Below, in pieces: positions 25,165 through 32,300 of a DNA stretch of 32,300 nucleotides. How positions within the stretch are numbered: the first letter of the stretch is position 1; each line of letters opens with the position of its first letter. The notes under the pieces were generated by a model, which was not told where the DNA came from, did no database searches, and saw only the letters and a list, made by a program, of their open reading frames with translations. The DNA comes from Chlorobiota bacterium (GTDB lineage Bacteria > Bacteroidota > Bacteroidia > Bacteroidales > JAADGE01). Both the position numbers and the translations under genes were made by a program. The stretch is from assembly GCA_013153865.1 (NCBI GenBank), contig JAADDR010000150.1, forward strand, positions 1-32,300, in the 5' to 3' direction.

Positions 25165-25551
25165 TTATCGTTTACTGAATTGGAATTTCTTACGGGCTTT
25201 GGGTTGTCCGGGTTTTTTTCTTTCAACAACTCTTGCGTCTCGTGTCAGAAATCCTTCTTTTTTCAGTGCTTGTTTGTCTTCCGGGTTTATTTTTACTAAT
25301 GCTCTTGCAACGGCTAATCTTAAAGCTTCGGCTTGTCCTTTTATTCCGCCGCCTTTCAGGTTGACGTTTATGTCGTATTTGCCTTCCGCATCAACAACTG
25401 CAAACGGTCTTAATATTTGGTATTGTAATTCGGGGACGGTAAAATATTCGTTTAAAGGTCTTTTGTTAACGGTAATATTTCCTTTTCCTTCTTTTACGTA
25501 TATTCTTGCAATTGCTGCTTTTCGTCTTCCTGTTGCGTTGATAGTCTCCAT
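25165..25551 (-). CDS. rpsI: 30S ribosomal protein S9
   Basis: The 128-residue protein begins METINATGRRKAAIARIYVK and ends in the basic KKFQFSKR tail whose last residues reach the P-site tRNA in known ribosomes. The GGGIKGQAEALRLAVARAL segment is the family signature. It starts 3 bases after rplM, so the two are translated from one message, as in most bacteria. Confidence 0.98.
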   Translation of the reverse strand: METINATGRRKAAIARIYVKEGKGNITVNKRPLNEYFTVPELQYQILRPFAVVDAEGKYDINVNLKGGGIKGQAEALRLAVARALVKINPEDKQALKKEGFLTRDARVVERKKPGQPKARKKFQFSKR

Positions 25552-25554
25552 ATT

Positions 25555-26010
25555 TTATTTTATTGTGTTGATGTCAATTTTTTTGGGTTTTTGAGCTTCT
25601 TGTTTGTGCTCGTTACCTGTATAAACGTAAAGGTTTCTGAATAATGCTCTGCCGAGTCTGTTTTTAGGCAACATTCCTTTTACGGCTTTTTCTATGAGTG
25701 CTTCGGGTTTTTTTGCCAATAGTTGGGCCGGTGTAGTAATTCGTTGTCCTCCGGGGTATCCTGTGTGGCTGAAGTATTGTTTGTCTGTCCATTTGTTGCC
25801 GGTAAGTTTTATTTTTTCGGCATTTATGATAATTACATTGTCTCCGCAGTCGACGTGAGGGGTAAAGTTTGTTTTGTATTTTCCTCTTAAAAGTTTGGCA
25901 ACAACGGAAGCCAGTCGTCCTAATGTTTCTCCTTCGGCATCTATAATCAGCCATTCTTTATTTACGGCGGCTTTGTTAGCCGAGATTGTTTTGTAACTTA
26001 AGGTATCCAC
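25555..26010 (-). CDS. rplM: 50S ribosomal protein L13 (GTG start)
   Basis: The 151-residue protein starts at the GTG at 26010, reading (M)[20 protein letters not shown], and matches the length and N-terminus of Bacteroidetes L13. An in-frame ATG at 26088 would add 26 residues, but that extension overlaps a consensus promoter whose transcript would begin near 26053, so it cannot be the start on that message. The family signature is seen in [21 protein letters not shown]. It is the first gene of the rplM-rpsI-rpsB-tsf unit. Confidence 0.93.
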   Translation of the reverse strand: MDTLSYKTISANKAAVNKEWLIIDAEGETLGRLASVVAKLLRGKYKTNFTPHVDCGDNVIIINAEKIKLTGNKWTDKQYFSHTGYPGGQRITTPAQLLAKKPEALIEKAVKGMLPKNRLGRALFRNLYVYTGNEHKQEAQKPKKIDINTIK

Positions 26011-26058
26011 TTTTTTATATTTTGATTTATATCTGTCCGTCAAAAATTTTTCGGTCTG

Positions 26059-26088
26059 CAAAAATAGAACTATTTTATTAACCGGCAA
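26059..26088 (-). promoter_or_regulatory. Bacteroidetes-type promoter of the rplM unit
   Basis: On the minus strand TTG (26088-26086), exactly 19 bases, then TATTTTTG (26066-26059), fitting the -33/-7 consensus. The transcript should start near 26053, about 43 bases before the GTG start. Confidence 0.65.
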
Positions 26089-26172
26089 TAGTTATTAACA
26101 ACTTTTTGTCAATAAAGTTTTATGTTTTGTGTTTTGTATTGATTTACAACCTGTTATAATATTAAAGGGAAT

Positions 26173-27090
26173 TTACCGGAATGTATTTTCGGGTATGCTT
26201 TTTTGCAGTTCGGTTTTAAATTTTTGTATTATTGTTTTTACGGGATGTATTTCGTTTATAAATTGTACTGATTTTCCTGCTATCCACAGGTTTTTGTAAT
26301 TTCCCGGTTTTATTGATTGTTCGAGTTTATTTTGTTTATAGCCGATTTTTTGTGCGTATTTTGTGTTTATAATTGAGTCGGGGGTTCCGGATATTCGTTC
26401 GGTCATAACGATATCTTCCGATTTTGCTTTTAATTATTGCTTGTTTGTATTCTTCAGAAACGGGTGCTTCTTCGGATGCGATAAATCTTGTTTCTGCCGA
26501 TATGCCGTGAGCGCCTAAGATTAGAGCCGAATGCAGGGGATTTCCGGTGCTTATTCCTTCTGCGGCAATTATTATTGTTTCGGGAAATTTTTCTTTTAGT
26601 GCAGGTATGAGAATATGCAGAGGTTCTTGTCCGGCATGGCCTCGGCTCCTTGTTCTACGGCTATTATATCGTCGGCTCCGAGAGAAATTACTTTATTTGC
26701 GTGTTTCGTTTGTAACGTCGCAAAATACTTTTGCTCCGTATTTACGGGCTTTTTTAATTACTTCTTCGGGGTTTCCGAGTGATGTTATGTAAAAGGTACT
26801 TTATTTTCAATACATATATTTTAAGGTGTGTTTTGTAGTAAGGATTTGATTTTTGGGTTATTATATTTACTTCGTATATTCCGGGATTTTTTAGTTTTTT
26901 GATGTATTCTGTTAAGGTTTTTTAATACGGAGTTTAATTGTTCGGGTTTTCGGTAGTTCAGTGTAGGGAATGTTCCCGCTATTTGGTTTTTTACGGCTGC
27001 TTTTACCATGTTTTCGTCGGATACCAAAAACATGGGTGCCATTATAAACGGCAGGCTTATGTTGAGAGCGCCGGTAAGTTTTGTTTTTGT
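26173..27090 (-). pseudogene. nitronate monooxygenase family, decayed by about six frameshifts
   Basis: The family is FMN-dependent oxidase/2-nitropropane dioxygenase. The N-terminus from the ATG at 27090 is clear (LPFIMAPMFLVSDENMVKAA), as are the middle (ITSLGNPEEV, then KVFCDVTN, then the Gly-His segment GHAGQEPLHILIPALKEKFP), and the C-terminus (VMTERISGTPDSIINTKYAQKIGYKQN, split here, and WIAGKSVQFINEIHPVK). These pieces lie in different frames. Joining them needs shifts near 26885, 26813, 26791, 26711, 26650 and 26428. Coding similarity remains strong on both sides of each shift, so decay is recent or the assembly is poor here. It starts 13 bases after the kinase gene and was probably cotranscribed with it. 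Confidence 0.85.
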
Positions 27091-27103
27091 CATTTCGTTT
27101 TTT

Positions 27104-27742
27104 TTAAAATATTCCGAAAAGTTCGGCATCGATTTTGTCTATAACTTCGCTGAGGTCTTTCGGGTTATTGAGGAAGTCTTTATCGTTTACGTCCAGGATT
27201 AGGAGTTTTCCTAAGTCGTAATCGGTAATCCATGCTTCGTATCTTTCGTTAAGTCTTGTAAGGTAGTCTATTCTTATGCTGTTTTCGTATTCTCTTCCTC
27301 GTGCTTGTATTTGGCTTACGAGCTTCGGGACGTCGGCGCGCAGGTATATTAGCAGGTCCGGTGGTTGTATAAACGAGCTCATCAGTTTAAACAGGCTTTG
27401 ATAGTTTTCGTAGTCTCTTGCGGGCATTAGACCCATATCGTGCAGGTTGGGGGCGAATATTTTTGCGTCTTCGTATATTGTTCGGTCTTGTATTACTGTT
27501 TTGCCGGATTTTCGTATGTCTATTACTTGATTGAATCTGCTGTTAAGGAAATAAATTTGCAGACTGAATGACCATCGTTGCATGTCTTCGTAGAAATCGC
27601 TCAGGTATGGGTTTTCGTCGGCATTTTCGAAGCGTGCTTCCCATTTGTAATGTTTTGCGAGTATGTCCGTAAGGGTGGTTTTTCCGGAGCCTATATTGCC
27701 CGATATTGCTATGTGTTTGCTGTTTTTTATATTTTTATACAT
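27104..27742 (-). CDS. deoxynucleoside kinase
   Basis: This 212-residue salvage enzyme phosphorylates deoxynucleosides using ATP. The P-loop is GNIGSGKTT (15-23). The deoxynucleoside-kinase family features FENADENPYL (38-47), the DRT motif (D86-R87 in QDRTIYED) and the LID-like RGREYE segment (about 148-153) are present. It resembles the dAK/dGK-type kinases of Firmicutes and Bacteroidetes more than thymidine kinase, but the base preference cannot be read. It lies directly upstream of the nitronate monooxygenase pseudogene and 101 bases downstream of the PAP2-like gene. Confidence 0.92.
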   Translation of the reverse strand: MYKNIKNSKHIAISGNIGSGKTTLTDILAKHYKWEARFENADENPYLSDFYEDMQRWSFSLQIYFLNSRFNQVIDIRKSGKTVIQDRTIYEDAKIFAPNLHDMGLMPARDYENYQSLFKLMSSFIQPPDLLIYLRADVPKLVSQIQARGREYENSIRIDYLTRLNERYEAWITDYDLGKLLILDVNDKDFLNNPKDLSEVIDKIDAELFGIF

Positions 27743-27843
27743 GTCCGGATTTTTAAATGTTTGAGAGTTTATAAAAGTATGAATTTTATAATTTACGGCG
27801 GAATTTTTTTTTTGATTGTTGAAAAAAACGTAAATATTTTTTG

Positions 27844-28494
27844 TTATGTGTAGATTAATGTGCTTGCAAGTCCGACGGTTAGACCGAGCAGTAATCCGGA
27901 AATTATTTGTGCGGGTGTATGTGCTTTAAGAATAAGACGGGAGCTTGCCGTAATTCCCGCAATAAAGATCAATAAAGATAAGAGGTGAACGGATTTTATA
28001 GGTATGTTTGATATGTATAGTATTGTGTCCGGAATATGTTGTGTTGTAAGGAATCCGAGAAAGAATCCTGTTATTCCGCCTGTTGCAGCCGTATGAATGC
28101 TTATTTTGAATTTAAGTGTTATAATTGTTACAAGAAGAATTGTTATTGCGGATGACAGTATTAATGTTGTTATGTAAACGGGTATGCCTCCGGGAAAGTT
28201 TACGGTTATTATATATGCTGAAATATACATTATGAGAGTCGTGAATAACGGCAGTATGCGTTCTTTTTTTTCGTTTAGTTGCAGTGATTTTATTTTTTGT
28301 AAGTTCAGCAGTATCAGCATTATTAATAAAGGGGATATAAATGTAGTTGTAAATATTATAAGTATTACTGCTTTTTTGTAATTAACCGGATACAGCGATA
28401 TGTAGGTCGGCAATATAAACATAAGTAATGCTGCGTAGGTTGTCATCAGCATAGGGTGAAACAACAGGGAAATTATTTGTGCTGTTTTTTTCAT
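27844..28494 (-). CDS. polytopic membrane protein, divergent PAP2-like
   Basis: With the ATG at 28494, 4 bases after the rpoN stop, the product is 216 residues; a longer frame from 28557 would overlap rpoN and add a polar stretch, so I prefer the shorter. It has about six membrane helices. Two of the three PAP2 phosphatase motifs are recognisable: SIHTA (132-136) in place of PSGH, and SRLILKAHTPAQ (185-196), which has exactly the SRxxxxxHxxxD spacing but Gln instead of the last Asp. A partial first motif may be KKERILP (76-82). It may act on a lipid phosphate or have lost activity. It is likely cotranscribed with rpoN. Confidence 0.7.
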   Translation of the reverse strand: MKKTAQIISLLFHPMLMTTYAALLMFILPTYISLYPVNYKKAVILIIFTTTFISPLLIMLILLNLQKIKSLQLNEKKERILPLFTTLIMYISAYIITVNFPGGIPVYITTLILSSAITILLVTIITLKFKISIHTAATGGITGFFLGFLTTQHIPDTILYISNIPIKSVHLLSLLIFIAGITASSRLILKAHTPAQIISGLLLGLTVGLASTLIYT

Positions 28495-28498
28495 TTTT

Positions 28499-29968
28499 TT
28501 ACAGTTCTTTTCTGAGTCTTGCAACGAGGATACCGAGTTGTTCGCGATATTTTGCAACGGTTCTTCTGGCTATTTTATAGCCTTTTTCTTGCAAAATTTG
28601 TGCGAGTTTTTCGTCGGTAAGCGGTTTCTTTTTGTCTTCGTTATCGATACATTCTTGAAGTATTTTTTTTATTTCTCTTGTTGATACCGTTTCGCCGTCT
28701 TGAGTTTCCATTCCTTCCGAGAAGAAAAATTTGAGAGGGAATATTCCGAAATGAGTTTGTATGTATTTGCTGTTTGCGACTCTTGATACTGTTGATATGT
28801 CGAGCCCCGTAAGGTCTGCAATGTCTTTTAGAATCATAGGGCGTAATTTTGTTTCGTCGCCGGTAATGAAATATTCTTTTTGAAAACCTACAATTGCGTT
28901 AATGGTAAGTAATAATGTGTTTTGTCTTTGTTTTACCGCATCGATGAACCATTTTGCCGCATCTAATTTTTGTTTCATGAATCCGACGGCTTGTTTTTCG
29001 GATTTTGTTTGTTTTCCTTTGCTTTCTTTCAGTCCTTTCAGCATTTCTTCGTATGTTCTGCTTACTCTCAGCGGCGGAATATTTTTTGAATTTAAAGTTA
29101 CTACGGGTTCTCCTTCGACAATTTTAAGGATAAAATCGGGAGTTATTTCCGGTGCGGCTCTGTTTATTGCCGATGAATAGTTGCTGCCGGGTTTGGGGTT
29201 AAGTTTAAGAATAATATCTATTGCTTTTTTCAGTTCTTCGGATGATATTCCGAGACGTTTTTCTATTTTTGAGTAATGTTTTTTTGAAAATTCTTCGAAA
29301 TAATTTTGCAGTATGTTTATTGCCGTTTTTACTTCCGGATCTTGTTTTTTTGATGCATAGTTTCTGTTTATTTGTATTAACAGAGTTTCTTGCAGGTCTC
29401 GTGCTCCTACTCCGGGGGGGTCTAATTCTTGAACGACTTTCAGGGCAGCTTCTATTTCTTTAATGTCAGCCGTAATGTTTTGCGAGAAAGCTAAATCGTC
29501 GATAATTGATTCCAGGTCTCGTCTTAAATATCCTGCTTCGTCGAGCATCCCGATAAGGTATTCGGCTAAGAAGTATTCTTTTTCGTTCAGTTTTTTAAGT
29601 CTGAGTTGTTCTGTAAGGTGTTCTTGAAGCGAAAAACCTTCGGAATACGGGATTTCAACTGCTTTGTCGTCTTTTGAATAGTTGTTTACCGTTAATTTGT
29701 ATGATGGTATTTCGTCGTCGTCGGGTATGTAGTCTTCAACGGAAAATTCGTCGTCGTATTCGGAGTTATTTTCTTCGGTATCGTTTTTTATTTCGTCTTT
29801 TGTGTCTTCTTCTTGAGGGTGTCCTTCTTCTAAAACAGGGTTTTCTTCTATTTCTTTTTTAATTCGTTGTTCGAGTTGAACCATCGGCAGTTCCAAAAGT
29901 TTTATGAGTTGAATCTGCTGAGGAGACAACTTTTGCAACATTTTTTGACTGAGACCTTGTTTCAGCAT
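28499..29968 (-). CDS. rpoN: RNA polymerase sigma-54 factor
   Basis: This 489-residue sigma factor recognises -24/-12 promoters and needs an AAA+ activator for open-complex formation. Region I is Gln/Leu-rich (LSQKMLQKLSPQQIQLIKLL, about 5-24), region II is acidic (about 45-90), followed by the core-binding domain, the helix-turn-helix (LTGLDISTVSRVANSKYI, about 390-407) and the RpoN box ARRTVAKYR (467-475). All parts are intact. No sigma-54 activator gene and no recognisable -24/-12 promoter was found in the window. The PAP2-like gene follows after 4 bases. A -7 element (TACTTTTG, 30012-30005) lies upstream. Confidence 0.97.
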   Translation of the reverse strand: MLKQGLSQKMLQKLSPQQIQLIKLLELPMVQLEQRIKKEIEENPVLEEGHPQEEDTKDEIKNDTEENNSEYDDEFSVEDYIPDDDEIPSYKLTVNNYSKDDKAVEIPYSEGFSLQEHLTEQLRLKKLNEKEYFLAEYLIGMLDEAGYLRRDLESIIDDLAFSQNITADIKEIEAALKVVQELDPPGVGARDLQETLLIQINRNYASKKQDPEVKTAINILQNYFEEFSKKHYSKIEKRLGISSEELKKAIDIILKLNPKPGSNYSSAINRAAPEITPDFILKIVEGEPVVTLNSKNIPPLRVSRTYEEMLKGLKESKGKQTKSEKQAVGFMKQKLDAAKWFIDAVKQRQNTLLLTINAIVGFQKEYFITGDETKLRPMILKDIADLTGLDISTVSRVANSKYIQTHFGIFPLKFFFSEGMETQDGETVSTREIKKILQECIDNEDKKKPLTDEKLAQILQEKGYKIARRTVAKYREQLGILVARLRKEL

Positions 29969-30004
29969 TTCGAGGGTATTTTTTCAAATGAATATTTAAT
30001 TCGA

Positions 30005-30012
30005 CAAAAGTA
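30005..30012 (-). promoter_or_regulatory. -7 element of rpoN
   Basis: On the minus strand TACTTTTG matches TAnnTTTG, 36 bases upstream of the ATG at 29968. No matching -33 element at 19-21 bases. Confidence 0.4.
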
Positions 30013-30065
30013 TAAAAAAATCCCGAAATATAATTCCGGAATATTTATTGAGGGTATTTCGTTGT

Positions 30066-31001
30066 TTAAAGGTATTTGTCTTGGCGGTATTTGTTTTCTT
30101 CTCCCGATAATATATTTATGTAGTTGTTGTATCTTAATTTGCTTATTTTGTCATTATTTACGGCTTTTTTAACTGCACAATCCGGTTCGTTTGTGTGGGT
30201 GCAGTTACCGAAACGGCATTGTTTTGCAAATTTTTTAAATTCCGGAAAATATAAATGAAGGTGTTTTTTTATTTCTTTATCCAATCCGAAACTTTTTATG
30301 CCGGGAGTGTCTATTATGTATCCGCCAGCAACGGGAAACATTTCGGCAAAAGTTGTAGTATGTTTTCCTTGTTTGTGATATTCGGATATTTTTTTTGTTT
30401 TCAGATTAAGGTTGGGTTCAAGGGCGTTTATGATGCTTGATTTACCGACTCCGGAGTTGCCTGATATTACTGCTATTTTGTTGTTAATCAGTTTTTTTAA
30501 GTCATTAATTCCGTAATTTGTTTCGGCAGAGACTTTAAGGCATTTATATCCTGCATTTGAGTATGTTTCGATATATTTTTTTAACTTGCTTTTAAGTTCT
30601 TTAGTGTTGTATAAATCTGTTTTGTTGAAAATAATAACCGGTGTAATGTTACGATTTTCGCATGCAATAAGCCATCTGTCGATAAATACGGGATAAGTAA
30701 CGGGGTTTATGATTGCGGCAACTAATATTGCAATATCTATATTTGCGGCTATAATGTGTGTTTGTTTCGAGAGATTTGTTGATTTTCTTGTAAGAAAGTT
30801 TTTTCTTTCGTGTATGTTTGTTATTACTCCGGTATGATCTTTTTGGATTTTAAAATCGACAATGTCTCCTGCCGCAATCGGGTTTGTGGTTCGAAGATTT
30901 TCGGTTCTGAATTTACCGCGTATTTTACAGTTTATTGTTTTGTTGCCGTATTTTACGATGTAATTACTGCCCGTGGATTTTATTACTGTTCCGGTATTCA
31001 T
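30066..31001 (-). CDS. rsgA: ribosome small-subunit GTPase RsgA
   Basis: RsgA is a circularly permuted GTPase that checks late 30S maturation. The 311-residue protein has an N-terminal OB domain (about 1-68), then the permuted GTP motifs in the expected order: G4 NKTD (126-129), G1 GNSGVGKS (181-188) and G3 DTPG (231-234). The C-terminal zinc knuckle is CRFGNCTHTNEPDC with C262, C267, H269 and C275. All diagnostic residues are present. It is not tightly linked to rpoN; a 97-base gap with promoter-like sequence separates them. Confidence 0.97.
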   Translation of the reverse strand: MNTGTVIKSTGSNYIVKYGNKTINCKIRGKFRTENLRTTNPIAAGDIVDFKIQKDHTGVITNIHERKNFLTRKSTNLSKQTHIIAANIDIAILVAAIINPVTYPVFIDRWLIACENRNITPVIIFNKTDLYNTKELKSKLKKYIETYSNAGYKCLKVSAETNYGINDLKKLINNKIAVISGNSGVGKSSIINALEPNLNLKTKKISEYHKQGKHTTTFAEMFPVAGGYIIDTPGIKSFGLDKEIKKHLHLYFPEFKKFAKQCRFGNCTHTNEPDCAVKKAVNNDKISKLRYNNYINILSGEENKYRQDKYL

Positions 31002-31014
31002 AAATAAATTAAAG

Positions 31015-31022
31015 CAAAAATA
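31015..31022 (-). promoter_or_regulatory. -7 element of rsgA
   Basis: On the minus strand TATTTTTG matches TAnnTTTG, 13 bases upstream of the ATG at 31001. The short distance and missing -33 element make it uncertain. Confidence 0.3.
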
Positions 31023-31087
31023 ATATTCTTTGCGTAATTATTTGTTTTTTTTAGGTATAGGTAATTATTTTGTTTGTGTTAAGCGGG

Positions 31088-31729
31088 TTATTCTTTTCCT
31101 TTCAGCATAGGAACAAAAATAAATTTTCCGTGATTTTCCGTTTTGTATTCTGTTTCGGATATTTTTATTATTCTGAGCATTTCTTGCGAATCTCGTTTTC
31201 CTACGGGTATTACCATAACCCCGCCTGTTTTAAGTTGATTGAGAAGGTTTTCCGGTATATCCGGTGCGCCTGCAGTTATTAATATTTTATCGAAAGGCGA
31301 GTAAGCCGGTAATCCGTTGTATCCGTCGCCGTAATAGGAGTAAGGGAAATATCCGAGTTGTTTGAGTATTTTTTGTGATGAAAGGAATAATGTTTTTTGG
31401 CGTTCTACGGTAAAAAGTTTTGCTCCCAATTCTAATAAAACGGCAGCTTGATAGCCGGATCCCGTTCCTATTTCAAGTATTTTATCTCCTCTTTTAACAT
31501 TGAGTAGACTTGTTTGAAATGCAACTGTATAGGGTTGCGAGATTGTTTGGTCGGCAGCAATGGGTAAGGCATTGTCAGTATATGCTCTTTCTTCGAATCC
31601 TTTTGCCGTAAAAAAGTGTCGGGGTATGTTAAGCATTGCTTCCAATACTTTTTCGTCTTTTATTCCTTTGTTTTTTATTTCGTCAATTAATCTTTTTCTT
31701 AATCCTTTATGCCGGTATGAGTCTGTCAT
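31088..31729 (-). CDS. pcm: protein-L-isoaspartate O-methyltransferase
   Basis: This SAM-dependent enzyme starts the repair of isoaspartyl residues in damaged proteins. The 213-residue protein has the family N-terminal segment ending in IPRHFF, the substrate loop region with the TISQPYTVAFQTSLL segment, and SAM motif I ILEIGTGSGYQAAVL. The length is normal. It precedes rsgA in the same direction with an 86-base gap. The divergent sugar transferase gene starts 148 bases away. Confidence 0.95.
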   Translation of the reverse strand: MTDSYRHKGLRKRLIDEIKNKGIKDEKVLEAMLNIPRHFFTAKGFEERAYTDNALPIAADQTISQPYTVAFQTSLLNVKRGDKILEIGTGSGYQAAVLLELGAKLFTVERQKTLFLSSQKILKQLGYFPYSYYGDGYNGLPAYSPFDKILITAGAPDIPENLLNQLKTGGVMVIPVGKRDSQEMLRIIKISETEYKTENHGKFIFVPMLKGKE

Positions 31730-31877
31730 TCTTGTTTTTTATGCGAAAATAATAAGAATGCTTTCTTTTTTAAAATTAAATTTTCAATAAATTCGTTTTT
31801 TTACAATGTATCGTTTTATTTTACGTTTTTATTTATTGTTGTTTTTAAATGTAAATACGAACGATTTTTATTTTTTA

Positions 31878-32300
31878 ATGAGCAGAAAAAGTCAGGTTTT
31901 AAAATATATTATTGCGGATTATGTAAGCGCCTCGCTTGCGTGGTTTTTGTTTTATATTTTCAGGAAAGTTTATATAGAGTCTGCAAATTACGGTTATGAA
32001 GTGCCCGTAAAATTTGATATTAATTTTTTTGCCGGTTTGACGGGTCTTCCTCTTTTTTGGATTATGGTTTATTCTGTTTTCGGGTATTATAAAAATGTAT
32101 TCCGTAAATCCAGATTGCAGGAACTTTGGCTTACTTTTATTTCGGTAACGACAGGTGTTGTTATCGTATTTTTTATTCTGATATTGGATGATGTGGTATT
32201 TTCGTATAAGGATTATTATCAATCTTTTTCGGTATTGTTTATTTTACAATTTATTTTAACTTATATTCCGAGGGTAATTATTACCACCGATACTCAAAAT
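31878..32300 (+). CDS. WcaJ-type polyprenyl glycosylphosphotransferase, N-terminal part
   Basis: This frame is open from the ATG at 31878 through 141 codons to the right edge. It begins MSRKSQVLKYIIADYVSASL and shows about four membrane helices (about 8-28, 50-70, 84-106 and 116-132), with GYYKNVFRKSRLQEL between helices 2 and 3. This is the N-terminal membrane region of initiating sugar-phosphate transferases that load the first sugar on undecaprenyl phosphate for exopolysaccharide or O-antigen. The catalytic C-terminal domain lies outside the window, so the assignment rests on similarity of this region to Bacteroidetes homologues as I recall them. Confidence 0.75.
   Translation, partial: MSRKSQVLKYIIADYVSASLAWFLFYIFRKVYIESANYGYEVPVKFDINFFAGLTGLPLFWIMVYSVFGYYKNVFRKSRLQELWLTFISVTTGVVIVFFILILDDVVFSYKDYYQSFSVLFILQFILTYIPRVIITTDTQN

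Noticed and set aside
28495-28557. Longer N-terminus for the PAP2-like protein
   Set aside because: It would overlap rpoN by 59 bases and add a polar, non-membrane stretch; the ATG at 28494 gives a normal membrane-protein start 4 bases after the rpoN stop.
28499-29968. Search for sigma-54 (-24/-12) promoters linked to rpoN
   Set aside because: No TGGCAC-N5-TTGC-like site was found upstream of any gene by eye; a profile scan of the whole window would be needed to exclude weak sites.
31899-32222. 107-codon minus-strand frame at the right edge
   Set aside because: It overlaps the sugar transferase N-terminus, whose membrane pattern and opening sequence are recognisable.

Overview
The window looks like the chromosome of a low-GC member of the Bacteroidota, probably Bacteroidales-like; rank below phylum is inference. 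The evidence is a GT117/DUF2723 membrane protein, a Wzi/RemB-like barrel, a two-component-type propeller protein, a short ATP synthase epsilon subunit, the gene order rplM-rpsI-rpsB-tsf, an almost complete lack of Shine-Dalgarno sequences, and promoters of the Bacteroidetes type (TTTG, about 19 bases, TAnnTTTG). No rRNA, tRNA, CRISPR array, IS element or prophage was seen. Most genes are housekeeping or envelope genes, and nothing here makes a convincing new defence or mobile system.

Layout. Positions 1-1060 hold the start of a membrane protein running off the left edge (minus), a small unknown protein with a textbook promoter (minus), and repeat-built hairpins between them. Positions 1061-7539 (plus) encode a large GT117 membrane glycosyltransferase, a Wzi/RemB-like outer-membrane protein and an orphan sensor histidine kinase. 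Positions 7568-11182 (minus) encode the glycine cleavage P-protein and a glyoxalase II-like hydrolase. An intergenic region made almost wholly of 7-bp tandem repeats follows, then GDP-L-fucose synthase (plus).

Positions 12592-17108 (minus) form a tight three-gene unit: a Crp/Fnr regulator, a biotin-carrier protein without its enzyme partners, and a periplasmic-propeller receptor with a cytoplasmic SpoIIE-type phosphatase. An OsmC-like gene diverges from it. PhoD-like phosphatase (minus), a secreted T4-type lysozyme (plus) and 3-hydroxybutyryl-CoA dehydrogenase (plus) follow.

Positions 21497-26010 (minus) are two core transcription units, rplM-rpsI-rpsB-tsf and atpD-atpC. The first has a good promoter, a leader hairpin before rpsB and a strong terminator. 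The second has its own promoter and terminator. Positions 26173-31729 (minus) hold a nitronate monooxygenase pseudogene with about six frameshifts, a deoxynucleoside kinase, a PAP2-like membrane protein, rpoN (sigma-54), rsgA and pcm. At the right edge (plus) begins a WcaJ-type polyprenyl glycosylphosphotransferase, which with fucose synthase and GT117 points to surface polysaccharide or glycoprotein synthesis.

The most useful second looks are the heptamer repeat blocks (11200-11386 and 21241-21367), the AAGACTGT hairpin repeat family, the Crp/biotin-carrier/SpoIIE unit, the heavily frameshifted nitronate monooxygenase, the rpsB leader hairpin, and the corrected GTG start of rplM.
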